A stretch of DNA of 64,000 nt from the NCBI GenBank assembly GCA_037893245.1, contig JBAIAA010000009.1, positions 1,302,001-1,366,000 of the forward strand, written 5' to 3'. The DNA comes from Crossaster papposus (lineage: Eukaryota; Echinodermata; Asteroidea; Velatida; Solasteridae). The notes under the pieces are model-generated. The model had not been told where the DNA came from, did no database searches, and saw nothing but the letters and a program-made list of their open reading frames with translations. The number at the start of each line of letters is the position of its first letter. Position 1 is the first letter of the stretch. Shown here in pieces: positions 15,001 to 28,384 of this stretch. A program made the position numbers and the translations under genes.

Positions 15001-18000
15001 TGTACATACATACACATAATAAAACATGGCTGCGAATGAGAACAATTTTCTCGACATATATCTGAGCTGCGAGCCTCAACGTTGTTCGAGAATAAAGAGA
15101 CACTCACCAGCTCGACATCCTTCCAAAATATTGAAACAATTTCTACCTGAAAAGAACCCCAAACTGTGAGACTCATGCGTTAGGACACTGGCGGCATAGG
15201 CCTATGAGGCAATACACGTGTAGATCCATACACATAAGAAAACATGGCTGCGAATGAGGACAATTTTCTCGACTTATATCTGAGCTGCGAGCCTCAACGT
15301 TGTTCGAGAATTAAGAGACATATATCTGAGCTGCGAGCCTCAACGTTGTTCGAGAATTAAGAGATACTCACCAGCTCGACATCCGAGCCAAAATATTGCC
15401 AAATTTCTCACTGAAAATAATACACGTGTAGATCCATACACATAAGAAAACATGGCTGCGAATGAGGACAATTTTTTCGACATATATCTAAGCTGCGAGC
15501 CTCAACGTTGTTCGAGAATTAAGAGACACTCACCAGCTCGACATCCGAGTCAAAATATTGCCAAATTTTTCACTGGAAAAACAAACAAACTGAGAGACTC
15601 ATGCGTCAGGATACTGGCGGCATCGGCCTACGAGGCAATACACGTGTACATACATACACATCAGAAAACATGGCTGCGAATGAGGATAATGTTCTCAACA
15701 TATATCTGAGCTGCGAACCTCAACGTAGTTCGAGAATGAAAAGACATTCACCACCTCCACATCTGAGTTAACACATCGCCAAAATTCTCACCGGAAGACA
15801 CCAAAACTTTGAGACTCATGCGTCAGGACACTGGCGGCATAGGCCTATGAGGCAATACACATGTACATACATACACATAATAAAACATGGCTGCGAATGA
15901 GAACAATTTTCTCGACATATATCTGAGCTGCGAGCCTCAACGTTGTTCGAGAATTAAGAGACACTCACCAGCTCGACATCCCGCCAAAATATTGCCAAAT
16001 TTCTCACTGAAAAAAAAACCCAAACTGTTTGACTCATGCGTTAGGACACTGGCGGCATAGGCCTATGAAGCAATACACGTGTACATCCATACACTAAGAA
16101 AACATGGCTGCGAATGAGGACAATTTTCTCGACATATATCTGAGCTGCGAGCCTCAACGTTGTTCGATAATTAAGAGACACTCACCAGCTCGACATCCGA
16201 GCCAAAATATTGCCAAATTTTCCACTGGAAAAACAAACAAACTGAGAGACTCATGCGTCAGGATACTGGCGGCATAGGCCTATGTGGCAATACACGTGTA
16301 CATACATACACATCAGAAAACATGGCTGCGAATGAGGATAATGTTCTCAACATATATCTGATCTGCGAACCTCAACGTTGTTCGAGAATGAAAAGACATT
16401 CACCACCTCCACATCTGAGCTAACACATCGCCGAAATTCTCACCAAAAGAGACCAAAACTTTGAGACTCATGCGTCAGGACACTGGCGGCATAGGCCTAT
16501 GAGGCAATACACGTGTACATCCATACACATAAGAAAACATGGCTGCGAATGAGGACAATTTTCTCGACATATATCTGAGCTGCGAGCCTCAACGTTGTTC
16601 GAGAATTAAGAGATACTCACCAGCTCGACATCCGAGCCAAAATATTGCCAAATTTCTCACTGAAAAAAAACCCAAACTGTTTGACTCATGCGTTAGGACA
16701 CTGGCGGCATAGGCCTATGAAGCAATACACGTGTACATCCATACACTAAGAAAACATGGCTGCGCATGAGGACAATTTTCTCGACATATATCTGAGCTGC
16801 GAGCCTCAACGTTGTTCGAGAATTAAGAGACACTCACCAGCTCGACATCCGAGCCAAAATATTGCCAAATTTTCCACTGGAAAAACAAACAAACTGAGAG
16901 ACTCATGCGTCAGGATACTGGCGACATAGGCCTATGTGGCAATACACGTGTACATACATACACATCAGAAAACATGGCTGCGAATGAGGATAATGTTCTC
17001 AACATATATCTGATCTGCGAACCTCAACGTTGTTCGATAATGAAAAGACATTCACCACCTCCACATCTGAGTTAACACATCGCCAAAATTCTCACCGGAA
17101 GACAACAAAACTTTGAGACTCATGCGTCAGGACACTGGCGGCATAGGCCTATGAGGCAATACACATGTACATACATACACATAATAAAACATGGCTGCGA
17201 ATGAGAACAATTTTCTCGACATATATCTGAGCTGCGAGCCTCAACGTTGTTCGAGAATAAAGAGACACTCACCAGCTCGACATCCTTCCAAAATATTGAA
17301 ACAATTTCTACCTGAAAAGAACCCCAAACTGTGAGACTCATGCGTTAGGACACTGGCGGCATAGGCCTATGAGGCAATACACGTGTAGATCCATACACAT
17401 AAGAAAACATGGCTGCGAATGAGGACAATTTTCTCGACTTATATCTGAGCTGCGAGCCTCAACGTTGTTCGAGAATTAAGAGACATATATCTGAGCTGCG
17501 AGCCTCAACGTTGTTCGAGAATTAAGAGATACTCACCAGCTCGACATCCGAGCCAAAATATTGCCAAATTTCTCACTGAAAATAATACACGTGTAGATCC
17601 ATACACATAAGAAAACATGGCTGCGAATGAGGACAATTTTTTCGACATATATCTAAGCTGCGAGCCTCAACGTTGTTCGAGAATTAAGAGACACTCACCA
17701 GCTCGACATCCGAGTCAAAATATTGCCAAATTTTTCACTGGAAAAACAAACAAACTGAGAGACTCATGCGTCAGGATACTGGCGGCATCGGCCTACGAGG
17801 CAATACACGTGTACATACATACACATCAGAAAACATGGCTGCGAATGAGGATAATGTTCTCAACATATATCTGAGCTGCGAACCTCAACGTAGTTCGAGA
17901 ATGAAAAGACATTCACCACCTCCACATCTGAGTTAACACATCGCCAAAATTCTCACCGGAAGACACCAAAACTTTGAGACTCATGCGTCAGGACACTGGC

Positions 18001-21000
18001 GGCATAGGCCTATGAGGCAATACACATGTACATACATACACATAATAAAACATGGCTGCGAATGAGAACAATTTTCTCGACATATATCTGAGCTGCGAGC
18101 CTCAACGTTGTTCGAGAATTAAGAGACACTCACCAGCTCGACATCCCGCCAAAATATTGCCAAATTTCTCACTGAAAAAAAAACCCAAACTGTTTGACTC
18201 ATGCGTTAGGACACTGGCGGCATAGGCCTATGAAGCAATACACGTGTACATCCATACACTAAGAAAACATGGCTGCGAATGAGGACAATTTTCTCGACAT
18301 ATATCTGAGCTGCGAGCCTCAACGTTGTTCGATAATTAAGAGACACTCACCAGCTCGACATCCGAGCCAAAATATTGCCAAATTTTCCACTGGAAAAACA
18401 AACAAACTGAGAGACTCATGCGTCAGGATACTGGCGGCATAGGCCTATGTGGCAATACACGTGTACATACATACACATCAGAAAACATGGCTGCGAATGA
18501 GGATAATGTTCTCAACATATATCTGATCTGCGAACCTCAACGTTGTTCGAGAATGAAAAGACATTCACCACCTCCACATCTGAGCTAACACATCGCCGAA
18601 ATTCTCACCAAAAGAGACCAAAACTTTGAGACTCATGCGTCAGGACACTGGCGGCATAGGCCTATGAGGCAATACACGTGTACATCCATACACATAAGAA
18701 AACATGGCTGCGAATGAGGACAATTTTCTCGACATATATCTGAGCTGCGAGCCTCAACGTTGTTCGAGAATTAAGAGATACTCACCAGCTCGACATCCGA
18801 GCCAAAATATTGCCAAATTTCTCACTGAAAAAAAACCCAAACTGTGAGACTCATGCGATAGGACACTGGCGGCATAGGCCTATGAGGCAATACACGTGTA
18901 CATACATACACATAAGAAAACATGGCTGCGAATGAGGACAATTTTCCCGACATATATCTGAGCTGCGAGCCTCAACGTTGTTCGAGAATTAAGAGACACT
19001 CACCAGCTCGACATCCGAGCCAAAATATTGCCAAATTTTGCACTGGAAAAACGAACAAACTGAGAGACTCATGCGTCAGGATACTGGCGGCATAGGCCTA
19101 TGTGGCAATACACGTGTACATACATACACATCAGAAAACATGGCTGCGAATGAGGATAATGTTCTCAACATATATCTGAGCTGCGAACCTCAACGTTGTT
19201 CGAAAATGAAAAGACATTCACCACCTCCACATCTGAGTTAACACATCGCCAAAATTCTCACCGGAAGACACCAAAACTTTGAGACTCATGCTTCAGGACA
19301 CTGGCGGCATAGGCCTATGAGGCAATACACGTGTACATACCTACACATAATAAAACATGGCTGCGAATGAGGACAATATTCTCGACATATATCTGAGCTG
19401 CGAGCCTCAACGTTGTTAGATAATTAAGAGACACTCACCAGCTCGACATCCCCGCCAAAATATTGCCAAATTTCTCACTGAAAAAAAACCCAAACTGTTT
19501 GACTCATGCGTTAGGACACTGGCGGCATAGGCCTATGAAGCAATACACGTGTACATCCATACACATAAGAAAACATGGCTGCGAATGAGGACAATTTTCT
19601 CGACATATATCTGAGCTGCGAGACTCAACGTTGTTCGAGAATTAAGAGACACTCACCAGCTCGACATCCGAGCCAAAATATTGCCAAATTTTGCACTGGA
19701 AAAACGAACAAACTGAGAGACTCATGCGTCAGGATACTGGCGGCATAGGCCTATGTGGCAATACACGTGTACATACATACACATCAGAAAACATGGCTGC
19801 GAATGAGGATAATGTTCTCAACATATATCTGAGCTGCGAACCTCAACGTTGTTCGAGAATGAAAAGACATTCACCACCTCCACATCTGAGTTAACACATC
19901 GCCAAAATTCTCACCGGAAGACAACAAAACTTTGAGACTCATGCGTCAGGACACTGGCGGCATAGGCCTATGAGGCTATACATGTGTACATACCTACACA
20001 TAATAAAACATGGCTGCGAATGAGGACAATTTTCTCGACATATATCTGAGCTGCGAGCCTCAACGTTGTTCGAGAATTAAGAGACACTCACCAGCTCGAC
20101 ATCCCCGCCAAAATATTGCCAAATTTCTCACTGAAAAAAACCCCAAACTGTTTGACTCATGCGTTAGGACACTGGCGGCATAGGCCTATGAAGCAATACA
20201 CGTGTACATCCATACACATAAGAAAACATGGCTGCGAATGAGGACAATTTTCTCGACCTATATCTGAGCTGCGAGCCTCAACGTTGTTCGAGAATTAAGA
20301 GACACTCACCAGCTCGACATCCGAGCCAAAATATTGCCAAATTTTTCACTAGAAAAACAAACAAACTGAGAGACTCATGCTTCAGGATACTGGCGGCATC
20401 GGCCTACGAGGCAATACACGTGTACATACATACACATCAGAAAACATGGCTGCGAATGAGGATAATGTTCTCAACATATATCTGAGCTGCGAACCTCAAC
20501 GTTGTTCGAGAATGAAAAGACATTCACCACCTCCACATCTGAGTTAACACATCGCCAAAATTCTCACCGGAAGACACCAAAACTTTGAGACTCATGCGTC
20601 AGGACACTGGCGGCATAGGCCTATGAGGCAATACACGTGTACATACATACACATAATAAAACATGGCTGCGAATGAGAACAATTTTCTCGACATATATCT
20701 GAGCTGCGAGCCTCAACGTTGTTCGAGAATTAAGAGACACTCACCAGCTCGACATCCCCGCCAAAATATTGCCAAATTTCTCACTGGAAAAAACCCAAAC
20801 TGTTTGACTCATGCGTTAGGACACTGGCGGCATAGGCCTATGAAGCAATACACGTGTACATCCATACACTAAGAAAACATGGCTACGAATGAGGACAATT
20901 TTCTCGACATATATCTGAGCTGCGAGCCTCAACGTTGTTCGAGAATTAAGAGACACTCACCAGCTCGACATCCGAGCCAAAATATTGCCAAATTTTTCAC

Positions 21001-23222
21001 TGGAAAAACAAACAAACTGAGAGACTCATGCGTCAGGATACTGGCGGCATAGGCCTATGTGGCAATACACGTGTACATACATACACATCAGAAAACATGG
21101 CTGCGAATGAGGATAATGTTCTCAACATATATCTGATCTGCGAACCTCAACGTTGTTCGAGAATGAAAAGACATTCACCACCTCCACATCTGAGCTAACA
21201 CATCGCCAAAATTTTCACCAAAAGAGACCAAAACTTTGAGACTCATGCGTCAGGACACTGGCGGCATAGGCCTATGAGGCAATACACGTGTACATCCATA
21301 CACATAAGAAAACATTGCTGCGAATGAGGACAATTTTCTCGACATATATCTGAGCTGCGAGCCTCAACGTTGTTCGAGAATTAAGAGATACTCACCAGCT
21401 CGACATCCGAGCCAAAATATTGCAAAAATTTCTCACTGAAAAAGAACCCAAACTATGAGACTCATGCGTTAGGACACTGGCGGCATAGGCCTATGAAGCA
21501 ATACACGTGTACATCCATACACTAAGAAAACATGGCTGCGAATGAGGACAATTTTCTCGACATATATCTGAGCTGCGAGCCTCAACGTTGTTCGAGAATT
21601 AAGAGACACTCACCAGCTCGACATCCGAGCCAAAATATTGCCAAATTTTTTCACTGGAAAAACAAACAAACTGAGAGACTCATGCGTCAGGATACTGGCG
21701 GCATAGGCCTATGTGGCAATACACGTGTACATACATACACATCAGAACACATGGCTGCGAATGAGGATAATGTTCTCAACATATATCTGATCTGCGAACC
21801 TCAACGTTGTTCGAGAATGAAAAGACATTCACCACCTCCACATCTGAGCTAACACATCGCCAAAATTCTCACCAAAAGAGACCAAAACTTTGAGACTCAT
21901 GCGTCAGGACACTGGCGGCATAGGCCTATGAGGCAATACACGTGTACATCCATACACATAAGAAAACATGGCTGCGAATGCGGACAATTTTCTCGACATA
22001 TATCTGAGCTGCGAGCCTCAACGTTGTTCGAGAATTAAGAGATACTCACCAGCTCGACATCCGAGCCAAAATATTGCCAAATTTCTCACTGAAAAAAACC
22101 CCAAACTGTGAGACTCATGCGTTAGGACACTGGCGGCATAGGCCTATGAGGCAATACACGTGTACATCCATACACATGAGAAAACATGGCTGCGAATGAG
22201 GATAATGTTCTCAACATATATCTGAGCTGCGAACCTCAACGTTGTTCGGGAATGAAAAGACATTCACCACCTCCACATCTGAGTTAACACATCACCAAAA
22301 TTCTCACCGGAAGACACTAAAACTTTGAGACTCATGCGTCAGGACACTGGCGGCATAGGCCTATGAGGCAATACACGTGTACATACCTACACATAATAAA
22401 ACATGGCTGCGAATGAGGACAATTTTCTCGACATATATCTGAGCTGCGAGCCTCAACGTTGTTAGATAATTAAGAGACACTCACCAGCTCGACATCCCCG
22501 CCAAAATATTGCCAAATTTCTCACTGAAAAAAACCCCAAACTGTTTGACTCATGCGTTATGACACTGGCGGCATAGGCCTATGAAGCAATACACGTGTAA
22601 ATCCATACACATAAGAAAACATGGCTGCGAATGAGGACAATTTTCTCGACATATATCTGAGCTGCGAGCCTCAACGTTGTTCGAGAATTAAGAGACACTC
22701 ACCAGCTCGACATCCGAGCCAAAATATTGCCAAATTTTTCACTGGAAAAACAAACAAACTGAGAGACTCATGCGTCAGGATACATGGCTGCCAATGAGGA
22801 TAGTGTTCTCAACATATATCTGATCTGCGAACCTCAACGTTGTTCAAGAATGAAAAGACAATCACCACCTCCACATATGAGCTAACACATCGCCAAAATT
22901 CTCACCGGAAGAGACCAAAACTTTGAGACTCATGCGTCAGGACACTGGCGGCATGGGCCTATGTGGCAATACACGTGTACATACATACACATCAGAAAAC
23001 ATGGCTGCGAATGAGGATAATGTTCTTAACATATATCTGAGCTGCGAACCTCAACATTGTTTGAGAATGAAAAGACATTCACCACCTCCACATCTGAGTT
23101 AACACATCGCCAAAATTCTCACCGGAAGACACCAAAACTTTGAGACTCATGCGTCAGGACACTGGCGGCATACATACACATAATAAAACATGGCTGCAAA
23201 TGAGGACAATTTTCTCGACATA
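1..23222. repeat. Satellite array, left block (about 217-bp monomer)
   Basis: Tandem repeat of roughly 107 monomer-equivalents. Successive copies of the marker GAAGAGACAC/T start at 1, 218, 434 and 651, which gives a period of 216-217 bp. Monomers fall into at least three classes, told apart near the end of the unit: CACCGGAAGAGACCAAAAC, CTGAAAAAAACCCCAAACTG and CTGGAAAAACAAACAAACTG. From about 2.7 kb onward these tend to alternate as a trimer of about 652 bp. Standard monomers carry the dyads ATAGGCCTAT and TACACGTGTA seven bases apart, plus AACGTT. Shortened monomers occur near 1290, 1575, 4790, 11870, 22780 and 23170. Eight compound monomers with a 46-bp internal duplication and an approximately 56-bp deletion lie between 3.3 and 17.6 kb. 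The array continues beyond the left edge. No gene is seen. A centromeric or pericentromeric role is inference only. Confidence 0.97.
14473..18843. repeat. Two tandem 2165-bp higher-order satellite units
   Basis: Within the left array, a block of ten monomers starting near 14473 is repeated 2165 bp downstream, starting near 16638, with no difference noticed by eye over about 2.2 kb. Rare variants recur in both copies at the same offset: ATGGCTGCGCATGAGG at about 14590 and 16756, CAACGTAGTTCG at about 15722 and 17887, and the compound monomer at about 15315 and 17480. The left limit is where CATCCCGCC (about 14468) differs from CATCCGAGCC (about 16632). The right limit is where ACTGTTTGAC (about 16677) differs from ACTGTGAGAC (about 18842). 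Single monomers in the block diverge clearly from one another, so the ten-mer was copied as a unit, as in unequal exchange. Confidence 0.85.
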
Positions 23223-23224
23223 TA

Positions 23225-23240
23225 TAATAATAATAATAAT
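23225..23240 (-). repeat. (TAA)n 3' tail of the LINE
   Basis: Five TAA units on the plus strand, reading as TTA repeats on the element strand, mark the LINE 3' terminus. They directly abut the satellite ACATATAT tract. The similarity of the two AT-rich ends suggests priming by short pairing at the target. Confidence 0.85.
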
Positions 23241-23304
23241 GAACATTTATAAGGCGCCGGTATCCGCCAAGCAAGACGCTCATGGCGCACAATACAGATT
23301 GTTT

Positions 23305-26300
23305 TTAATCACAAAACCGTGAGGTAAACATGTGGGTTTTTAGAGAAGATTTAAATACAGACAATGATGATGACTGACGAATTTCAAAAGGTAATTTGTT
23401 CCAGAGTTCGGGAGCGGCGCTTGAAAAAGACCGGTCTCCCCAAGAGTGATTGGTACGGGGAACCGTAAGCTGTAGCGCTCTGGCTGAACGAAGACTACGT
23501 GACGGTTGATATTGCGAAATAATGTCTGATATGTAGGCCGGTGAAGTTCCTTGTTGTGACCTGAAAGCGAGAAGGAGGATCTTGAAGGCAATGCGATCAA
23601 TGATAGGGAGCCAGTGGAGGGACTTTAAGACGGGGGTGATGTGAGTGGTGCGTCTGGATAAGGTGATGATGCGAGCAGTGGCATTTTGGAGGCGTTGGAG
23701 TCTGTTGATTTGGTATTGCGGCAGGTTATACATGAGGGAGTTACAACTAAGCGCGAGGTTATAAATGCATGGACGAGTTGCTCAGTGGCCATACGATTGA
23801 GATATTTTTGAATAAATCCGAGATTACGGAGATGAAATCTGACTGATTTTGACACTGCTGATATCTGATCAATGTGGGACATGTGGGGGTCGAATATTAT
23901 ACCTAGGTTGCGACACTTGTTGGAGGAATGGACGAGGCAATCTCCAATCCTAATGCTCGGGATATTAAACTTGGAAAGTTGTTGTTTTGAGCCACACAGG
24001 ATAAATTCAGACTTCTTGTCATTCAATTTGAGACTGTTTGTCATCATCCATATCTTGATCTCATCAATGCAAGCCTCGAGATTCTCAAGGGCAGACAAAG
24101 CATTGGGTTGAGATGGAGTGAAGGATTGATACAGTTGTATGTCATCTGCATAGCAGTGATATTGAAGGTTGTATTTCTGGATGATTTGGCCGAGTGGTAA
24201 AATGTAGATGGTGAATAATAGGGGACCACCAACAGATCCTTGTGGAACACCACAGTCAAGGGAGGCAGGGGCAGATAATTCTCCATTGATGTTAACAGAC
24301 TGTTGCCGGTCTGCAAGGTATGAAATAAACCACTGTAAGGCTGCGTCGTACACCCCCAAAGAGTGTAAGCGACTGATCAAGATGGCATGATCTATGGTGT
24401 CAAATGCTAATGACAGATCGAGAAGCACAAGTGCCGTTACTTTGCCAACATCCATCTGTCGTAGAATGTGGTCGGACAGATGAATAAGTAATGTTTCTAC
24501 ACTATGGTTCTGACGATATGCAGATTGGCGACTATCCAACAGGTCGTTTTTCCGTAGAAACGTCGACAGTCTGAGGAAAGCGACACGTTCAAGTAACTTT
24601 GAGATGTACGGCAAGTTGGAGACTGGGCGGTAGTTTTGGAGTTCGTTGATGTCCAATGTAGGTTTCTTTAACAAAGGACGCACATGGGCAGCTTTGAAAA
24701 CAGAAGGAACAACACTGGATTGCAGGCTGTGGTTGATAATCATGGTGATGGCAGGAATGATGGGTTCAGAGCATTGCTTCAGGAGCCAGGTTGGTATAGG
24801 GTCCAAATCACATGATTTAGCTGCTGATTTAAAGATAAGAGTGCGAATCTCATCTTGAGAAGCAGTACGGAGACTGGTTAGTGTTTGTTTTGGCGGGGTG
24901 CAAGTATCTGTATCCGGCACCGATAGAGGTAGTGCATCACGAATCGAAGAAATCTTGGACGTGAAAAAATGGCTGAAACGGTCAGCCAATGACTTGTCGG
25001 AATCATGCTTAGGCATAGGAGATTCCTTATTCCTATGGAGAAGCTTATTGGCGACACGAAACAGTTGTTTTTGATCACCGGAACACTGGGAGACTATTTC
25101 TCAGTAGTGGGTTCTTTTGGCTTTACGGATCAACGAGATCACATGCTGGCGTTGTTGGCAATATAGTTGGCGGTCTATCTCAAGTGAGGATGCACGCCAC
25201 CTATGCTCAAGCCGTCTTCGTTTGTGCTTTGCTTGGAACACCTCATCAGTGTACCAACCGGTCATGGGCCGAATAGGGACACACCGCGACTTGACTGGTG
25301 CAAATGTATCCAAGAGTTTAGATAGCGTAGAGTTGTAACGGTCAGCTGCCTTGTTGACATTGGCAACACCGCATTGGACCGACAAACTGCCTTCAATCTC
25401 AGCGCACAAGAGATTCGAATCGATGAGGCGGAGGTTGCGTGTACTTATAATCCTGGATTTAGTGCGGGGTTTACGAACGAGCAGACTGCATGTAACAGCT
25501 GAATGGTCTGAAATTCCGCTTACCACCTTAAGGTAGGAGAACACAGGTGTATCGGCAGAGCGTGTTATGAAGAGGACAAGAGTATTACCAAGTTGATGAG
25601 TAGGGGTGTCCATGTGCTGTTGAAGGCCGTGGGCAGAAAGAAGATTGACAAACTGTATCCCCTCAGGTGCAATTGGAACATTGACGTGGATATTGAAGTC
25701 GCCAGTAAATATTACCGACGAAGGTTCCAATAAGTAACTGTCAGCAAGGCTGCTGAATTCCTCCAGGAATTTACTGAAGGGGCATTGTGAGCCGGGAGGA
25801 CGATATAAGATCACCAGATGAATGGTAACTGCATTGTCGACAATCTCAGCTTGCATTGACTCGAAAGAGATGTAGTTCTGGGAAATATCCCGAATGTTTA
25901 TCTGTAGTTCATTTCGAAACAACAAGCCGACTCCACCACCTCGTCTGTTAGGTCTTGGTACATGTTTAAACGTGTACCCATCAGGTGTCATGTCAGCAAT
26001 AACTGCTGAATCATCGGGGGATAACCAAGTCTCACATATACCAATGATATCAAGATGATGTTCAGAAACAAAATCAATAAGTTCTGTTGTCTTGTTCCGA
26101 ATTGACCGGGCGTTAATCATGCAGAAGTTAGTGTCAAGTTTGAGTTTATGGGGCTTAGATCTCACAATCTGACATGGATAAACCAAGTTATGTACATTTA
26201 CAAACCGGGCTTGTGAATTTTGATTGAAGTAGTCAGGGTGATGGGGTCCATCGTGACTTGATATATTATCAGAGTTAAAACGAGTCGGTCGGCGCCTATG

Positions 26301-26747
26301 TATCCCAGCCTTACATCCACGACGAGTGTGCTGATAACGGGTGCCGACGGGTGCAGAATATTTCGATGGTGGATGGGTTGCACATGTTCTGGGTCCAATA
26401 TCACCGCAGATTTCAGCAGAAAGAGGACATGGACGGCAAAGATCTGGTTTATTTTTGAATGAGTGCAGAAAGTTTGGTGAATACCTGACGCGATGGGATG
26501 CAGCAGGAGCCATTGTTAAGTCCAGTGGGAGATACAATCGGTTCATTAGCATATGAAGTGCTTCATTAGAAGTGCAGTAACATCTAATTGTTAGCAGCAG
26601 AAGGTGTGATCCACAAGTCACAAAAGAGAGGTGACGGTCTTGAGGTGCATTGGTACTGCCGAAACTCAGAAGGCACAGCAAAGGAAGGAAAATCTTCCTT
26701 AAAATACTCAAAAACCAATAGAAGTTATACAGATTCTGGTTGGGCAT
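23305..26747 (-). pseudogene. LINE ORF2 pseudogene: endonuclease plus reverse transcriptase
   Basis: This is the polyprotein that nicks target DNA and reverse-transcribes the element RNA. The first open segment (25104-26747, 548 codons) has about 200 poorly conserved residues, then an APE-type endonuclease at residues 207-425: INARS, CETW (E239), YRPPG, GDFN (349-352) and SDHSAV (413-418). An in-frame TGA at 25101-25103 interrupts it. The same frame continues with the RT: LLDLSLAFD, GVPQGS and YADD (about 24141-24152). A frameshift at about 23745-23750 moves the rest into another frame, which holds the C-terminal part ending at 23305 (LPQYQINRLQ, then SLHWLP, then WNKLP). In the endonuclease the usual TLDL motif reads TLVL, so a conserved catalytic aspartate is replaced by valine. 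The copy is almost certainly dead. The CR1/L2 assignment rests on motif style; no phylogeny was run. Confidence 0.92.
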
Positions 26748-26878
26748 GATGATCAGTATGCGCTAAAGTTACACTTGGCATAAAATATATAACTGAACAA
26801 ACCGCTATGGAAGACGAACTCGGTACATATGCGGAGAGCATTAAGAGGAGCTGCCAGTCAGTAGCGCTGCACTCCACT

Positions 26879-27252
26879 TATCTGAGCTGCGAGCCTCAAC
26901 GTTGTTCGAGAATTAAGAGACACTCACCAGCTCGACATCCCCGCCAAAATATTGCCAAATTTCTCACTGAAAAAAACCCCAAACTGTTTGACTCATGCGT
27001 TAGGACACTGGCGGCATAGGCCTATGAAGCAATACACGTGTATATCCATACACATAAGAAAACATGGCTGCGAATGAGGACAATTTTCTCGACATATATC
27101 TGAGCTGCGAGCCTCAACGTTGTTCGAGAATTAAGAGACACTCACAAGCTCGACATCCGAGCCAAAATATTGCCAAATTTCTCACTGAAAAAAAACCCAA
27201 ACTGTGAGACACATGCGTTAGGACACTGGCGGCATAGGCCTATGGGGCAATA
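26879..27252. repeat. Satellite block between the LINE and the DNA transposons
   Basis: About 1.7 monomers of the same 217-bp satellite. The block starts mid-monomer at TATCTGAGCTGCGAG, completing the monomer split by the LINE, and ends at GGCAATA. There it is cut by the 3.9-kb transposon just before the CACGTG dyad. No gene is present. Confidence 0.95.
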
Positions 27253-27409
27253 TAGTGGGGCAGATATGTGACCAAATTGTGGGTTTTTACATACAAGCAT
27301 GATATTTGGCAGAGTTAATTACGATGGCCCTAATAGCGTTTCTAGAAATGGAGCCACGAGAAAAAAGCCCTTTGTCGCGTTTGGCGGCCATTTTTTCAAA
27401 ATGGCTGCC
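27253..27409 (+). repeat. Left terminal inverted repeat, copy 1
   Basis: This pairs with 30988-31154 in reverse complement. The best-conserved core is AATTGTGGGTTTTTACATAC. Further inward GGAGCCA, the GCCCT stretch and the hairpin GGCGGCCATTTT...AAAATGGCTGCC also align. The same arm in copy 2 is at 31153-31309. Confidence 0.82.
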
Positions 27410-27790
27410 AAATGCCACATTTGGCACACGGGACTTGCTATTTTATTGGAAATTAAGCAGTGTTGAAGGTTCACAGAAGTTTGAATGCCATCGAAATGCA
27501 TGCCTATTGAAGAATCAGGGGCATTTGCATGTTTGTAAATGTTGCAGGCCTGTTTAAAAATAGAGGCCATTTTAAAAATGGCTACCAAATACCACATTTC
27601 GGAGAATGAATATAACTGTATTGGGAAATCACCCACGTATTTTGCAGGTTTTACATGCAATAAAGTGTTACTTGCATGAAGATAACTTCTATAAAACAGA
27701 ATAACATCTTAACTTTTAATGTTATCAATTCAGACATTTCCATTTCCCTAGTGCAGATAATACATAGGTGCGGGTAGTCTAACCTCGTTC

Positions 27791-28384
27791 TCATACGTCA
27801 CAGTTTTGTCCACCACATGGCTGACACAAAGCAGTGCACTTTAAAGCGGCCTTTTTGTATTTGCACCGCCCTCGGCATCCTTTCTCCAGCTTACATCCAC
27901 AATGAATGAGTTCTCTTGATGACTTGCTGGCTTCAGGGAGGGTTGTCCACATTAGTTTCCAGTTGGGGGGATCAATCCATCCCCAACTTTCGGGTGATGG
28001 CATCGCCATAGTAACTTTAAATGCTTTGCCCCAGCAGTGTCCGCCTTGGTATGTAGCTCTTTTGATGTGTTGCATGAATGCAGCTTTAGTTGGAGGGATG
28101 GCATCAATAGGCCGACCTTTTTTGGTGAACAGTTCTTGTCGTGCCATGTCTATGTCTACCAAAGTGCTTGTATGATCATACATGAGAATGGTGAACCTCT
28201 CAAGGGCAGCTACATCATCCTGCTGGATTTGGACTGGCCCAGTGGAGAGGGTGAGAAATGTGGGTGTTACTGCTTCATATACCTTCCACCTTTGCCAGGC
28301 GGTTTTTTCCCCCTTCGTGTTGAAAGCCGAGACCGTGTCACAACCAGTGAAAGCATGGAAGAAAGGAAGTGCTTGGGACCTGGC
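27791..28384 (-). pseudogene. XPG/FEN-like nuclease C-terminal fragment with Cys8 zinc finger, copy 1
   Basis: An open frame of 197 codons on the minus strand, limited upstream by TGA at 28385-28387. The only internal ATG (28181-28183) lies after conserved sequence, so it is not the true start; this is an exon or a broken gene. It begins with FFHAFTGCDT (residues 8-17), the acidic GCD motif that I equate with the metal-binding GxD motif of FEN/XPG nucleases. A PPTKAAF motif, a YQGGHCW stretch and WTTLPEAS follow. The tail has eight cysteines at about residues 162, 164, 170, 174, 183, 187, 190 and 195, in the pattern CxC, C, C, C, CxxC, C. Such a tail fits the Cys8 finger of Academ proteins. 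The N-terminal half with the other acidic motifs is missing on this strand. Confidence 0.7.

Larger units (their letters stand above)
23223..26878 (-). mobile_element. CR1/L2-type non-LTR retrotransposon (LINE), 5'-truncated or lacking ORF1
   Basis: An insertion of about 3.65 kb on the minus strand lies inside a satellite monomer. Satellite sequence stops in CTCGACATATAT at about 23223 and resumes with TATCTGAGCTGCGAG at 26879, so at most a 3-bp TAT target duplication is possible. The 3' end is a short UTR ending in a (TAA)n stretch, seen on the plus strand at 23225-23240, as is usual for L2/CR1-group elements. The body codes for an apurinic-type endonuclease followed by a reverse transcriptase. 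The 5' part (26748-26878) is a short leader with no recognisable ORF1. The element carries few disabling changes, so insertion was fairly recent. Confidence 0.93.

Noticed and set aside
1..23222. tRNA-like A box (TGGCGGCATAGG) and B box (GTTCGAGAA) in each monomer, suggesting SINE origin
   Set aside because: Both boxes have mismatches and are about 115 bp apart, too far for a normal type 2 promoter, and there is no SINE tail. Chance similarity is more likely.
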